Part shown: positions 23,480-34,760 of the stretch, in pieces | How positions within the stretch are numbered: position 1 is the stretch's first letter | How the letters are laid out: each line of letters starts with the position of its first letter | Assembly (NCBI RefSeq): GCF_947179165.1 | Contig: NC_077243.1 | Coordinates: 33,928,001-33,992,000, forward strand | Reading direction: 5' to 3' | DNA from: Solanum dulcamara | Taxonomy: Eukaryota > Streptophyta > Magnoliopsida > Solanales > Solanaceae | Length of the DNA stretch: 64,000 bases | Made by a program: the position numbers and the translations under genes | The notes under the pieces: model-generated | Told to the model about the DNA's origin: nothing | Database searches by the model: none | Seen by the model: only the letters and a program-made list of their open reading frames with translations

Positions 23480-23724
23480 AAAATCAAGACCACAAGATTC
23501 AAAATTAAACCCAAAAGCCTTTGAATTGAAGTAACAAGTCAAGATCAAATCCATCAAGTTCAACCAAATTCGAGATCAAACTCAAGAGCCCTTAAATTTA
23601 TATTCGAAAAAACGAATTAAAGAATTATAACACTCATATTAAAAAATCAAATACTACAATTGTTGCAATATTTTCCGTTTACGATTATTATTTTCTCGAC
23701 GCGAATTTTATTGTTTACAAATAT

Positions 23725-24218
23725 ATTTTTAATACTCAATAATAATAGTAATAATAATTAAGATGTTGAATAACAACAATATATTAATATGTAAAATGAT
23801 AAAAAATATAATTGAAAAATACGCACTATGTAACTCGATAAATAATACATAAAACTTAAAAAAACTAGATATGCAATATTTCTTTTCTTTTGGTTGTAAA
23901 TTTGAAAATCAATTAGAAATTATAGAAATCTAGCTAGGGCTTTAAATTAGTATGCGAGCATGAAAAAAGAGTGAATAGGAATATTTTTCATTTCAATTAC
24001 ATAAAAAAATAAATACAAAATATTTTAAATACAATATTTAAAAAATAAAAAATAATTAACTGTTAAGTAAATAACAAATACACACAAATGGGCTAACTAA
24101 TTTTTGTCTACTCAGCCCTAACAGCAGAAAGGCCAAGCCCAACAACATATCCAAAACCCAAATGCACATTAAATAGAAAAGGAAGTGAAACTTTTTAAAA
24201 ACTTTTAAGAAAAAAAGG
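23725..24218. other. AT-rich stretch, interior of the GTGGCGGA repeat
   Basis: No gene or bounded element was seen. It lies between the Tat-like element and the right end of the repeat whose left half is at 6136-6454, and is taken as its interior. Confidence 0.4.
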
Positions 24219-24412
24219 CTTGAGCGAAAATCGAACCTGCGACATCAGTGAATTGAACCCCCTTGCCCATTGAGCCACTCTTTTTAATTGTTCTAAGGGG
24301 TTCAATAAATGGTATATAGCCATAAAATTCAAATTTAGCCTTCTATATACAACGTAACTTTTCGATTGAAAGGGTTCGGGTGAACCCCTCACTCCCATGT
24401 AGCTCCGCCACG
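24219..24412 (-). repeat. Right half of the GTGGCGGA-ended repeat, with tRNA-like A and B boxes
   Basis: Ends GTAGCTCCGCCACG, the inverted counterpart of CGTGGCGGATGC at 6136. On the minus strand it holds TGGCTCAATGGGC (A-box-like, about 24264-24277) and AGGTTCGATTTT (B-box-like, about 24227-24238), at a spacing seen in tRNA-derived sequences. Confidence 0.5.
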
Positions 24413-25156
24413 GGTTATATGTACACAAAAATTGTAAACATAATGATTTGGTTGTCAAGAGCTGTAGTTGATGTGGGATGTCAGTATGCCCCTCTAAAAA
24501 GGAAACTTTGTTGAGGTGGCTGGTTTTTTAAAGTTAGTATCGTCGATCAAAATCTGGTTGTACATGAGCATTGCTTCTGCTGCTACCTACATGGGAAAAG
24601 TTTATATTGTAAGAGAACAATTGAATAAGAGAATATGTTATTTAATAGTGTACGATGATTATTACTGCTTCTTGGTAAGAGTGGGTGGTTCGAGTTTTTA
24701 CTTCTTAGTTCCTTCGCTCGGAAGCGTAAATGTTGGGGGTTGTTTTTCAGCGTAGGATGAGACAGCCAGTGTAACCATTTTTTGATTGGGAAATCTGAAC
24801 AACGGCTTTAGTAGTTGAAGGCTGAAAAGCTTATGGCCAAACTGACGATTGATAGCGGCAACAAGCAATGATTGATTCTGAGAATAATGATAAAGGAAGA
24901 GGAGCATAATTCAAGAATTACTTATTGCAATATAAGAAGGAAGTAAGAAGAGTTAATGTAAATGTTACATGTGTACCTGGGCAGCGACAGTTTCCTATAC
25001 TTGTTTGGCTGTCATGAATAATATTTTTTCAGCTAATGTTTCCGAGACCATTGCTGTCAGTGTACCAGTGTTGTCTGCTATCTCAAGCTCAAAGTGATAC
25101 CTACAGTTGAAAGAGGAATAAAAGTTGAGTGGAGAAAGGCAAATTGTATCCAAATG

Positions 25157-27421
25157 TGTAATGACCCGTTAGGTCATTTTGAGAACGAGTCCTCCTCCTT
25201 TCATACGAGACCCTTCACGTAAAATTTTAATGGGTTATTTGGACTATTCGATAACTTTGGTTAATTAGTTGAGAGATAATTTTAGAGAATTAATTTAACT
25301 GATGGGCTAAAGTGTTAATTTATTTAATATCCTATATCATTTTTCTTATATTTATTAAAATAGGTTAGTAGGATTTGTAAATTTTAATACATAATTAGTT
25401 TGGAAAAGAAAAATAAAATAAAATAAAATAAAATATATATATGTAATCTGATGACATTAAGCCATCAAATGTGCATCCGTGGCGTAAAGAAAAAAAACAA
25501 AACGGAGATGATGGGAAAAAATATGGAGGAAGAAAGAAAAGTAAGTGGAAAAGAAAAATAAAGGAGAAAAGAAAAATAATGATTTTCATTCCAAAGCGTC
25601 AAAGTAATTATTCTCATCCATTCCATTAAATTTTCATGTGATTATGAACATATTTTTAGGGTATATTGGTGGAGAAACAATGTTGAAATAAGAAAATACT
25701 ACCCTACGGTTCTTCATATAAAATCTTGATTTGAGAGTCGAATAATGATCCGTTTTAGTTGAAATTTGGCATGTGAGTTTATTTTATCATGAGTGAATAT
25801 AATCAGAAAGAAAATTTCAGATTTGACTTCAATGACATAAAATGAGTTAGTTTTCGAATTTTGATATATTGAGATAGATAATTAAATATTAGGTATATTA
25901 TATTTTATGAATTCTATTAAATTTATGATATTGGAACATTAGAACCTAACCCTAGGCTTAAAATTTGGAAATATGAGAGTTGACATGTTATTTGACATCA
26001 ATATTAGGAACTTGATTATAGATTTGGGTAGGTTTTGGATCTAGGCTAGACATATAATAATATGAGTGTTGTTAATTTCGAAATCTTATTGTGGTTATTT
26101 ATTTGATTAGATTATACTTATTTGGAGGACCAACGAAAAGGGAAGACTCAAGTACCGGAGTAATTGCTTGATTAATTAAGGCAAGTGAATTTCTAAACCT
26201 CAGTTTAAGCTTGTAGATGCTTTTATTTCCGTGTTATGTGTACTGGAAAGTAATGAGAATTTGACTGGATTATTGACTGTATGATTGGCCTTAAAGATGA
26301 AGATGAGGGGTATAAAATGGTGATATAATGACATGTATTGGTGGAATTGATATATTGTGATTGTAGATTTATTTTGGACATGTGAAATGACTATGTTGAT
26401 GTGAGATAGAAAAAATTATTGTTGTTGTCATGTTATTATCGTGAATTATATGAACATGAATTGATTGCATTGGTTCTGACATATTGTATTGAGATTGAAA
26501 ATGATATGAAATAAAAGGGGTCGGGCCACACGCTCCGTGGCAGGTATTATGAAACAAAAAGGTCGGGCCACACGTTCCGTGGCAGGTATTATAAATCAAA
26601 AGGGTTGGGCCACACGCTCCGTGGAAGGATATATATATTGAGGGGACGGGTCACACGCTCCGTGGCAGGTTACATGGACAGAAATGTCCTCCATGGGTTT
26701 CGGACTGTAATTCAACAGATGTATACCGATAGGACAGACATGCATCATCTCATTGTATTGCATCGCATTTTGTTGATATTTGTGAATTCGTGTTTATCCC
26801 TTTATTGCTATGTATATGCTGAACTTGACTCTATATGATTCATTGATGAGACTATTGATGAGTATTCGTGGATTGTATTACTGTTATTATTGTACGAGTG
26901 TAGGGTTAGACTGTTTTTATACAGGTTGTAGTTAAGGAGTGTCGGTTGGGAGGACAGGAGTACTTGTATCTATTGAGCTTTGCTTAGTTTTTGTTGTCCA
27001 CTTGCTGAGTACCGTGTTGTTTGGTACTCACCCCTTGCTTCTACACTTGTGTAGGTTGTGAGCCCGGACTTGCTTGATCTCCTAGTGTTTCCATCACATC
27101 TGAGGCTATCATTTCGAGTGTTGAGGTAGCTGTTACATCCATCTAGCGGACACCTCTTACTCTTTTAATATGTTTTAGTCCTATTCTAGAGACAAAGAAA
27201 TTGTGACTGTATTTTCTTTCATACTTCGATAATGTATTAGTGACTTGTATACGTGACAACCAGTCTTAGGGATTTTGAGATTATTTATTTATTTTTGACT
27301 AAGTTAAACCTTGCTTTATCTCAATTACTTCCGCATTTACTTTCCGTTAAGTTTTAGGCTGACTTATCTCGGTGGGTTAAGATGAGTGTCATCACACCTG
27401 GACTGGATTCGGATTGTGACA
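25157..27421 (+). mobile_element. Solo LTR in an RPA1-like intron, TSD AAATG
   Basis: Begins TGTAATGACCCGTTAGG and ends CGGATTGTGACA, 2265 bp, flanked by AAATG at 25152-25156 and 27422-27426. The TGTAAnGACCC...GTGACA ends are those of Solanaceae chromovirus-type Ty3/gypsy LTRs. It lies in the intron between the zinc-ribbon exon and the next exon of the RPA1-like pseudogene. Confidence 0.9.
26514..26672. repeat. ~42-bp tandem repeat in the solo LTR, 4 copies
   Basis: The core CGGGCCACACGCTCCGTGG recurs four times with spacing of about 42 bp, followed by caggtattat. One copy has GTTCC and another has GGGTCAC. It lies within the LTR at 25157-27421. Confidence 0.9.
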
Positions 27422-27601
27422 AAATGATTGAAGGTAAATTATTTGCATCCTCAGCCAGACAACAGCTAATAATTACTTTGTACCTTGTGCCTATTTTCTG
27501 CTTCTTTTATTTTTCTAATCTTTTTTTTAAAGGTGGTTTTTATAATGCTCAAAGATTAGAGGGATCTGATTGTGAATAAAGAAGCTACATAGTTTGTACC
27601 T

Positions 27602-28062
27602 GGCGGAATCCATCGGTGGCCCCTCAAAGTTGGCACCAACTTTCAGTTAGACACTTCAACTAAGATTTGTTCATTTTAGACACCCCAAGTAAGGTTTCGA
27701 TGTGTCATTTTGACACTTTTTTTTTACAATCACCCAAATATCTAAAGTGTGTGTAATACACTTGCCGCTGATGTGTCAAAATGACCAATTAAATGAAGTT
27801 AATGATCACTTTTTTCCTAATCAAAAGTCATTATTTTAAAATTATTTTTGATATATCTGTCACGTTTCTTCATTTAATTGGTCACTTTGACACATCAGCG
27901 TCAAGTGTATTACACACACTTTAGATATTTGGGTGATTGTAAAAAAAGTGTCAAAATGACACATCAGAACCTTACTTGAGGTGTTTAAAATTAACAAAGC
28001 TTAGTTGAGGTGTCTAAGTGAAAGTTGGTGTCAACTTTGAGGGGCCACCGATGGGTTAGACC
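27602..28062. mobile_element. Mutator-type MITE with ~200-bp inverted repeats, TSD TTTGTACCT
   Basis: 461 bp. The left arm (CCATCGGTGGCCCCTCAAAG...) and right arm are inverted copies for about 200 bp with few differences, leaving a centre of about 70 bp. TTTGTACCT lies at 27593-27601 and 28063-28071, a 9-bp perfect duplication typical of Mutator-like elements. No transposase, so non-autonomous. It sits in the same large intron of the RPA1-like pseudogene. Confidence 0.9.
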
Positions 28063-28071
28063 TTTGTACCT

Positions 28072-29939
28072 GGTCATATAAAATTTAAAAATCCACTTCT
28101 AGCTCTACTGATTGCTAATTAATGGTACTTAATTTATGTGGAAGGATGAAGGACAAAAACCCAAAGTTGTAGAAGGCAAATGTTAAAAAAGGCATCCCTT
28201 TTTAATGAAATTTTGAACATTTTCCACAATTTAATCAGTTAGTTCTTTCTTCCGGCTAACAGTAAATTAGTCTTCACACGATTGATCATATTTAAACTAT
28301 TGTCCAAAAACTTGATGTAGCCCGCTTTTTTTACCTGGGTACGCAAATATTGCAAAACTCAGATGTAATAATGCTAATTTGGAATTAGAATTATTAGATG
28401 TATAATTGATTAGGTGACCAGTTGATCAATAGACTATCATGTATGGAACTTCAGGCAAGATTACTCAGAAAAGAGATAAAAGAGTCACTGCAAGAAGCAA
28501 AGACTGCTTAGCTGAAAGCCTTTCCATTTCTTTAGTAGAAGTAGAAGCAGCCCCTTGTACTGTCTTTCTGAAATTTTTCGATGATCCAAATTTCTTGATG
28601 TTCAAGGGTAAATGTAGATCATTTTGTATAGTTCAAGGACGAGATAGGTCTTTTTTTCCTTTTGTGACAAAATTTTATTTGACAGCATATATATTTTTCG
28701 TAGATTACTGAGTAAAAGATTCATTTCCACTCGTGATCTTTGCCCTCTACGACTAATTACTCTAACATAACAAGCAACCAATTTTGTATATTGGTAATAG
28801 GCAACCAATCTAAATTTTTATCCTCCCTTTTCCACTCTCCAGAAAATGCACTACACATATTTCTTCCTCAGTTCCTCTTCTCCTAAGTATGCCCATTCCG
28901 ATGTTTCCTCTCAATAAATATCGTACAAGAAAGAGAAGTAGAGGAATGGAACCTGACAAAATGGATCCAAAAAGGAGAATAAGAACAAAACCAGCAACGT
29001 GATGAAATTGGAAAAATAAGAATATGGCCTTATTTAGTTAAGGTTTACGTATTCATAAATGTTTTAGGTAATATAAGCAAAGCCCTTTAGTTAATTATCT
29101 TAATGGGGTTTTTAGGAACCTAATAGTAGAGCATACAATGATCTTAGTTTATAAAAGAAGTGTAAAAATGGAAAATGCACAAACAAGTAGTTTCAGAGAT
29201 AGATGATGAAACAATAAGATAAAGGTAATGGGAGAGCTTTTGACAGGATAGAGAAGTATTGCTTGTAGGATTTTCTACTTTTTGTACACTGACTCCAGCA
29301 CCATCCTTGTGTTTTTTAGTTCTGATTGCAGCTGCAGGGGGGGAGGGGGGAATGCAGTGATCCCAAGGATAAAAGCATATTTGATGCTAAAGAAGGATTC
29401 CCACCTAGGTTAGCTTGCCTCATCATGCCCACTATATCACAATTGAAGTCTAACCATTTCACCAGTTGAGAGGATACAGGTAATTGAATTCCTTTCCTTT
29501 CTTTTATAGATAAAGATATCTCCTGAAAACGTCTTTGAGGTTCCATGCCAGACTTTAAAAAGTAACCTTTGGCACTTAATTTTTAGCTTGCACCATTACA
29601 CAAGCTCTTTTGGCAGCATTACTTAGTCTTTCCTTTTCAAGAAAAGACATTCTTGAGGTAACTTGTGTGTAAGTTGACTAAAAAGTTCAAAGTCTTGCTC
29701 TCTTTTTCCTCATTTTCTATTTATTCCCTATTGTGTCAAGTGCATTCATAATAAGTTTGTGGTTTTATTTGGTTTGTTTCTTTTTTCTTTTGTTGCAAAA
29801 TTCCTGTCTGTCACATATGCCTGGCTGGTTAAAATTGTCCTTGTCAACTGTAAGATGTACTTTTTTGTATGGATTAGAAAAGCAAGAAATATTCACATTA
29901 AGTAGTAAAGTCTTTGTATCTGAGCTAAGGAGGTGTTAC
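28072..29939. other. Intronic sequence of the RPA1-like pseudogene
   Basis: Continues the large intron between the zinc-ribbon exon (29940-30097) and the exon at 25001-25100. A G-rich run lies at 29337-29350. Open frames here have no family resemblance and are taken as chance. Confidence 0.5.
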
Positions 29940-30634
29940 CTTGGAACTAACATTCTGGGTAGGTCACAGTTCAGACATTGAACTTTTCTCCGGGCTTTAG
30001 AACGCACAAAATGATTGCAATTTGAGCATGCAAACATGTAAAATGACTGAGGGTAATTGGGCAATGATATTTGACCTTCAACGGGGAAAGTTTGTACCTA
30101 TAGCAGGAGAACACAATGATATTAACAAGTTTTTTTGTCTGACAAATCTTCGTGTGGAGGGAAAACTGAGTATTGACAAAGAGGATGATGCTGTTTTTTT
30201 AACTCACTATAGCCGGCAATGAAGGAATGTCTGAAATAGATACTGTCTCATCTTCAACAGATGCAAGATTGAGGGACGAATATGGCTCAGATGAACTTCT
30301 TAAAGTGTAAGCTAGAAGCATTCATTCATTCTCTTTGGGCCTGAAAAATGTGACAGTAAATATGACCCTTTTTTCCATATAGAAAGCTGTCAACCAAGGA
30401 TGGCATATCAGAATGAGAGGAAACTTAAGTCATACTAGTTCATTAGTTCAGTAGCTTGCACGTATTGAGGGTTGATTAAAATTGTTGAATTGTATCTTGT
30501 TGTCAAGATTAAAACTGCAGGCATTAGCACGCGAGCAAAATAAATAAAGGAGAGGAAATGCACAATTATTGCAGTAAGAAGATTTGATAATCATACCACG
30601 ACGATAATCAGTAACAGCTACCCGTTTTGCAAGA

Positions 30635-32249
30635 TGAAAGAAAACTGTGCACCAACAGTTATATCTAGGAACCTGTTTCCTAGAGTCGTATTAGAACAGA
30701 AAGTAAATAACACTTAATTTTTCGTGAAAAACTTCCTTGCTCAAGGAAATAAAAAACCACAACCTACAGCGTGTAGGATTTCCAGCAACCTCCACTAACT
30801 TCAAAGAGTGATTTCAGATTCCAACTCTATAATCTAAGAGACTAACTCTAGTACCTCAACTCAACAGTTCACTCAAACTGTTCTAACTTCTCTCCAAGAA
30901 GTCAAATTCGCTTCTTGTTACAAACCTTACCCACACAATTACTCTCTTCAATCTAGGAATTATTATAACTCAATAATAATCCTACTACAAACTCAATAAA
31001 GACTAATAACCCTAGTCTTTAATTGATCAAACTTTAATACTCAATAATTCAGACTCGAACACAACTCGTGAACCAGGTTCCAGTGTTGCTGTGACGAACT
31101 CTTGCAGTTTTGCTCCAATGGCTATTGCTCTCAAGATGATGAATTTCGTGAGTATGAAATAGGTGTCGTTCTCAATGTTCTTTCATGCCATATATATACT
31201 GGAGATTTGTCATGCCTTAGTATATCACGGATTAGGACTTTTACTTCGAATAGGACTTGTCCTCTTATAAGGAAATTTCTGATTTACTTCCTTAAAAGGA
31301 CTTTCATTCTATAAGAAAACTTTGACTCCTCTTTGGACTTGTCCTCTAATAAGGAAATTTCTGATTTCCTTTGTTAAAAGGAGTTTCATTCTATAAGGAA
31401 ACTTTGACTCCTCTTTGGACTTTAACTGTACTCTTTATTTCTTTCCTTCTTTGCTCCTTTACTTTAGCTATTTCTTTTTTCGCTCCTTTATTTCTGCAAT
31501 TTATTAGTTTCCTTCTTTGCCGCAATCTCCCATGATGTCCGCATTCACGTCTGGGGACCTGGACCTGGTTCATCTGATAGAGTACGCATAGATAGCAAGT
31601 ATTGAACCAAGTTCAATTAATCAATCAAAACTACTTATATGTTCTCCTTTTTCCCAGCAATTTCCCCCCCTTTTTGATGATGATATATAATGCATCATAG
31701 TTTAATTTGTCAAACAAAATACTTTGTCAATCATCAAAACTAAAACATCATGTTCTCTTATTCCCCAACAATTTTCCCTTTTTTGATAATGATAAACTAT
31801 GCACAATATGTCCCAAACCCTTTGTCAATCATCAAAACTACAAACATCATGTTCTCTTATTCCCCAACAATTTCCCCGTTTTTGATGATGCCAAACTATG
31901 CACAATATGTCCCAAACCCACATCATATAACTTCCCCTTTTGGCATCATTGAAAATCAACAACCAAAGAACTCGATGAACATACAATGAGTTCATATCAT
32001 TTTAACTCCTCTTTGGACTTTAACTGTACTTTTTATTTCTTTTCTTCTTTGCTCCTTTATTTCAGCTATTTCTTTTTTCGCTATTTCTGCAATTTATTAG
32101 TTTCCTTCTTTGCTGCAATCTCCCATGATGTCCGCATTCACATCTGGGGACCTGGTTCACCTGATAGAGTACACATAGATAACAAGTAGTGAACCAGGTT
32201 CAATTTATCAATCATCAAAACTACTTATATGTTCTCCTTTTTCCCAGCA
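30635..32249. mobile_element. Solo LTR inside an RPA1-like exon, TSD CAAGA
   Basis: Begins TGAAAGAAAACTGTGC and ends TTTTTCCCAGCA, 1615 bp, flanked by CAAGA at 30630-30634 and 32250-32254. The OB-fold exon reads up to HPVILA on one side and resumes with KRVAVTDY on the other. The LTR is internally repetitive: the block at about 31406-31665 recurs at about 32004-32249, an 87-bp unit is doubled at 31245-31415, and a CCAACAATTTCCC unit of about 110 bp recurs at 31655-31930. Confidence 0.85.
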
Positions 32250-33184
32250 CAAGAATAACAGGATGCTCGTGTACCTGTCATAATAGTGCAGCTCCTTCAT
32301 TCTCCGCTAGATCGTCCCAGCTTCTTGTTAAATAACATGAGCGTTGGATAGGTTATTACCAAGCAAATGTTGTAAAAAATGTGAAAGTGAGATACAAGGA
32401 ATGTAGAACAAGTTTGGCCTAAGTGAAAAAGATATATCTCGTAAATGTTATTATTGTCATTTTGATTGAAACTAAATGACTTACTTGTTGTCCATAACAG
32501 TGGCCTCCCGGTACCTCTTAGTTTGATCAGCAGTATACTACATGGCACTGCAATTTGCTACTATTGCTAGCAAATCTGTTGTTATGGATGGTAAGATGTC
32601 AATGTCCAGTTTGAACTACAAGATCTATTTAACTAATAGAGAGAAGAAGTGAAAATTACTGCAGGAAGACTCACCAAAATTCAGCGCCTGGAAGTTGAAG
32701 TTCATGATCCGGAAAAGGAAGTATATTCAACTTTCTTGGAGGAGGTAATGGTGCCTCATTGACTCCACGATTTGTAACTGCTGCTACAATTTTGTACCTA
32801 TCGGCAACCCACTCAAACGTATCTGTTCGTACTGAGTACACTCGCGGGTCCCTAACATTAGTACCCGAAATCAGATATGTCCCGAAAGGGGTGAATAATT
32901 TTTGACACCTGGTAATGTCATCACCGTACGGAACTATTGCAACATGTTCTTCCTGTAATAGATTAAAACCAAAGATGTCTTAAATATATCTGGACATTGT
33001 TTATGCAGTCACTATGAAGAGGTAGTAGTAGTAAACTTACGTTTTCATCTTGTACAATTATTGTTTGGAAATGAACAGTCTGAGTTTTGCTCTCTCGAGG
33101 GCTAAACTTATCGACGACCAAAACTTTGCAAGTCCATTCTGGAACCTATGGTGTGATTGCGTCGATGTTAAGCCTCCGTTCCAT

Positions 33185-34019
33185 TGTGATAGTGTAGGCT
33201 ACATAAGTGTGAAGGCAACACAAAGTTAGTTGCAACTAAGAAACTGTGGGAGCAATAAAATTACATGAAGACGACAAATAGAAGATGCCATAAATTGGTG
33301 ATAGTTTCCTGCTTTCCTAAGAAAGGTTAACACACAAACTCATAGTAATGATCAATTGAGCTCTTTTCCTCCTTTGCTATGAAGCTACAATCTTTGGTTA
33401 ATTTGTCAGAGAGAAAAGAAAAATATAACGTACAGAGAGTTTTCTCATTTTGTTTTTTGGTGATTATTTCTCCTATATATGAGTTAACTGTTTGGAGAAT
33501 CATATTTAAGAATATGTTGTAAATTGGATGTTCTTTTCATTCCTTCTCTATGTTATTAGTCTTTTTTGGAGCAGGAAAGACTATGTTTATTGAGAAAATA
33601 CTCAGCTTCATGCCAAGTGTTGCAGTTATCTGAATGGATAATTACAATGATGCTAGTCGAATAGTTGATGAAAACTTTGATGATAAGAATGAATACCTCT
33701 TTTCTTATTTTTGTTGAGAATGTACATAATGATGTTAACAAAAGGGAATTTCTCTTGCATTCTGTTCTTTGACTTAAAATTTCAAGTCCACACCAGTTTC
33801 AGGAGAAGGAGGCTCAAATGTTTATGGAACTTATAATGTTCAGTACTCTACGGAATTTACTTTGAATTTTCATGACAAAGTTGGCACTTTAGTTCTTACA
33901 GGCATCTTTGCGTCGTTTTTGTTTTTCCTTGGGAAAGCCATTGTAAATATGTTTCAAAATTTACTGAATAGAAAGCTGTCCTCTTTCAGTTAATGATTTG
34001 GTCTTTCTTGTTTTGGTAA
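33185..34019. other. Upstream flank of the RPA1-like pseudogene
   Basis: AT-rich. It should include the former promoter of the RPA1-like gene. No gene or bounded element was recognised. Confidence 0.45.
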
Positions 34020-34054
34020 CACCAAACATATTTCCAAGAGTTGCTATACATGTT

Positions 34055-34215
34055 CAATGTAAGAAAACAGTGAGTATAATTAAATCACCCATAATGGTAG
34101 AAGTTGGTATTGTCGAATATGTTAAGACACTTCGTGATTTGCGATATCTCAAGATTGTGAGGGCTCAACATCTCAGTGCAGAGTTGAAGAGGTTTTACAA
34201 GAAGAATCAAGTTCA
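34055..34215 (+). pseudogene. Fragment of ribosomal protein L3 (RPL3)
   Basis: The frame reads CKKTVSIIKSPIMVEVGIVE, then YVKTLRDLRYLKIVRAQHLS and AELKRFYKKNQ. It matches the uL3 segment that normally reads TIIETPPM...VGYVKTPRGL...WAQHLSEE and KRRFYKNW, with several substitutions. Only about 50 residues of a roughly 390-residue protein are present, bounded by unrelated sequence, so it is a captured or retroposed fragment. uL3 is a core protein of the large ribosomal subunit. It lies inside the Helitron-like segment, next to the RPA1-like pseudogene but on the opposite strand. Confidence 0.75.
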
Positions 34216-34245
34216 AAAAGAAACTAAAGAAATATGCTTGTGTCA

Positions 34246-34565
34246 TCCTGAAAGCCCCAAATTAAAATCAAATCACCACACCCAAAATCAAAGCAAACAC
34301 AGAGACAGTAAACCAAAAGGCGAATAGTCTATGTGAAGTACAAGGGGAAATCAATTCCGAACAACAATCGAACTAATTTTAGTCCTACACAATATGATTA
34401 TACCATGTTCCATTCGGCTCAAATTTGAACACAGCAACTGAAACTAACATGAAATTTCAGTATATGAGAAAGAACCCAAAAGCCCCAAATTAAAATCAAA
34501 CCATCACACCCAAAAGAAAAGCAAAGACGGAGCAGAACACAGAGAGAGTAAACCAAAAGATGAAG
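34246..34565. repeat. Direct duplication of an ~85-bp block
   Basis: GAAAGCCCCAAATTAAAATC at about 34249 and AAAAGCCCCAAATTAAAATC at about 34477 each begin a block running to cagAGAnAGTAAACCAAAAG. The copies lie about 230 bp apart. The second is longer by short insertions. Confidence 0.7.
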
Positions 34566-34725
34566 GAGATACATGCCGGAGAAGAGACAAAGAAACTAAA
34601 CAAATCCAACGTAAGAGGCAACATCAGAACAGAGAAGCGGTGTTGTGAAGCAATCAAAAGAAGCGGTGTATCACCAACGAAAGCCACGTGTAGCTGCATG
34701 GACAAAGACGAAAATAGCCCTAGCT

Positions 34726-34760
34726 GAAGCAGGCATGTTGACCAAAGAGCAGCCTGCTTC
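34726..34760. other. Inverted repeat GAAGCAGGC/GCCTGCTTC
   Basis: A perfect 9-bp inverted repeat with a 17-nt loop, 30 bp from the right boundary of the Helitron-like segment. Its role is unknown. Confidence 0.5.

Larger units (their letters stand above)
6455..23719 (+). mobile_element. Full-length Tat-lineage Ty3/gypsy LTR retrotransposon, degenerate, with nested insertions
   Basis: Two LTRs in direct orientation (6455-7371 and 21095-23719) bound gag, protease, RT, two RNase H domains and integrase, in that order. Directly after the second LTR is AATAT (23720-23724), which matches AATAT before the first (6450-6454): a 5-bp target duplication. Integrase after RT places it in Ty3/gypsy; an extra RNase H after the first (12774-13013) and a long 3' region with an antisense ORF point to the Tat group. 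Both LTRs end in TACA, but they begin TATAATTATT rather than TG. The LTRs differ at many positions once inserts are removed, and the coding region has many stops, so the copy is old and dead. Confidence 0.85.
21095..23719 (+). repeat. 3' LTR of the Tat-like element, enlarged by two inserts
   Basis: Starts TATAATTATT after a weak purine tract (GAAGCAAGGGA) and ends GTTTACA. Without the inserts at 21237-21647 and 22193-23479 it is about 0.92 kb, equal to the 5' LTR. A TATA-like CTATAAATAGGGG is at about 21917. The two LTRs differ by many substitutions. Confidence 0.8.
24698..33184 (-). pseudogene. RPA1-like (replication protein A 70 kDa, OB-fold) gene, broken
   Basis: Nine exon remnants run leftward: 33041-33184 (WTCKVLVVDKFSP), 32675-32952 (YSVRTDTFEWVADRYKIVAAV), 32485-32547 (TKRYREATVMDNK), about 32255-32345 plus 30597-30629 (WDDLAENEGAALL, QVHEHPVILA, KRVAVTDYRRG), 30435-30514 (TTRYNSTILINPQYVQAT), 30208-30298, 29940-30097 (CSNCNHF...CLNC zinc ribbon), 25001-25100 (YHFELEIADNTGTLTAM) and 24698-about 24905 (FGHKLFSLQLLK). 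GT/AG sites and codon phases agree at most junctions. This is the OB fold A, B and zinc-ribbon C order of the RPA large subunit, which binds single-stranded DNA. In-frame stops occur in the first, third, fourth and fifth exons, and a solo LTR splits the fourth, so it is a pseudogene. It is similar to the expanded plant RPA1-like family and to RPA genes of Helitrons. Confidence 0.8.

Noticed and set aside
24219..24285. Functional tRNA gene on the minus strand
   Set aside because: A and B boxes are present but no convincing acceptor stem or cloverleaf, and the sequence belongs to a dispersed repeat.
25395..25589. Hydrophobic minus-strand frame as a membrane protein
   Set aside because: Composed of A/T-rich runs inside a solo LTR; no family resemblance.
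30022..30222. Plus-strand 66-codon frame MSMQTCKMTEGNWAMIF...
   Set aside because: Antisense to the zinc-ribbon exon of the RPA1-like pseudogene, which has the C-x2-C pairs and splice sites.
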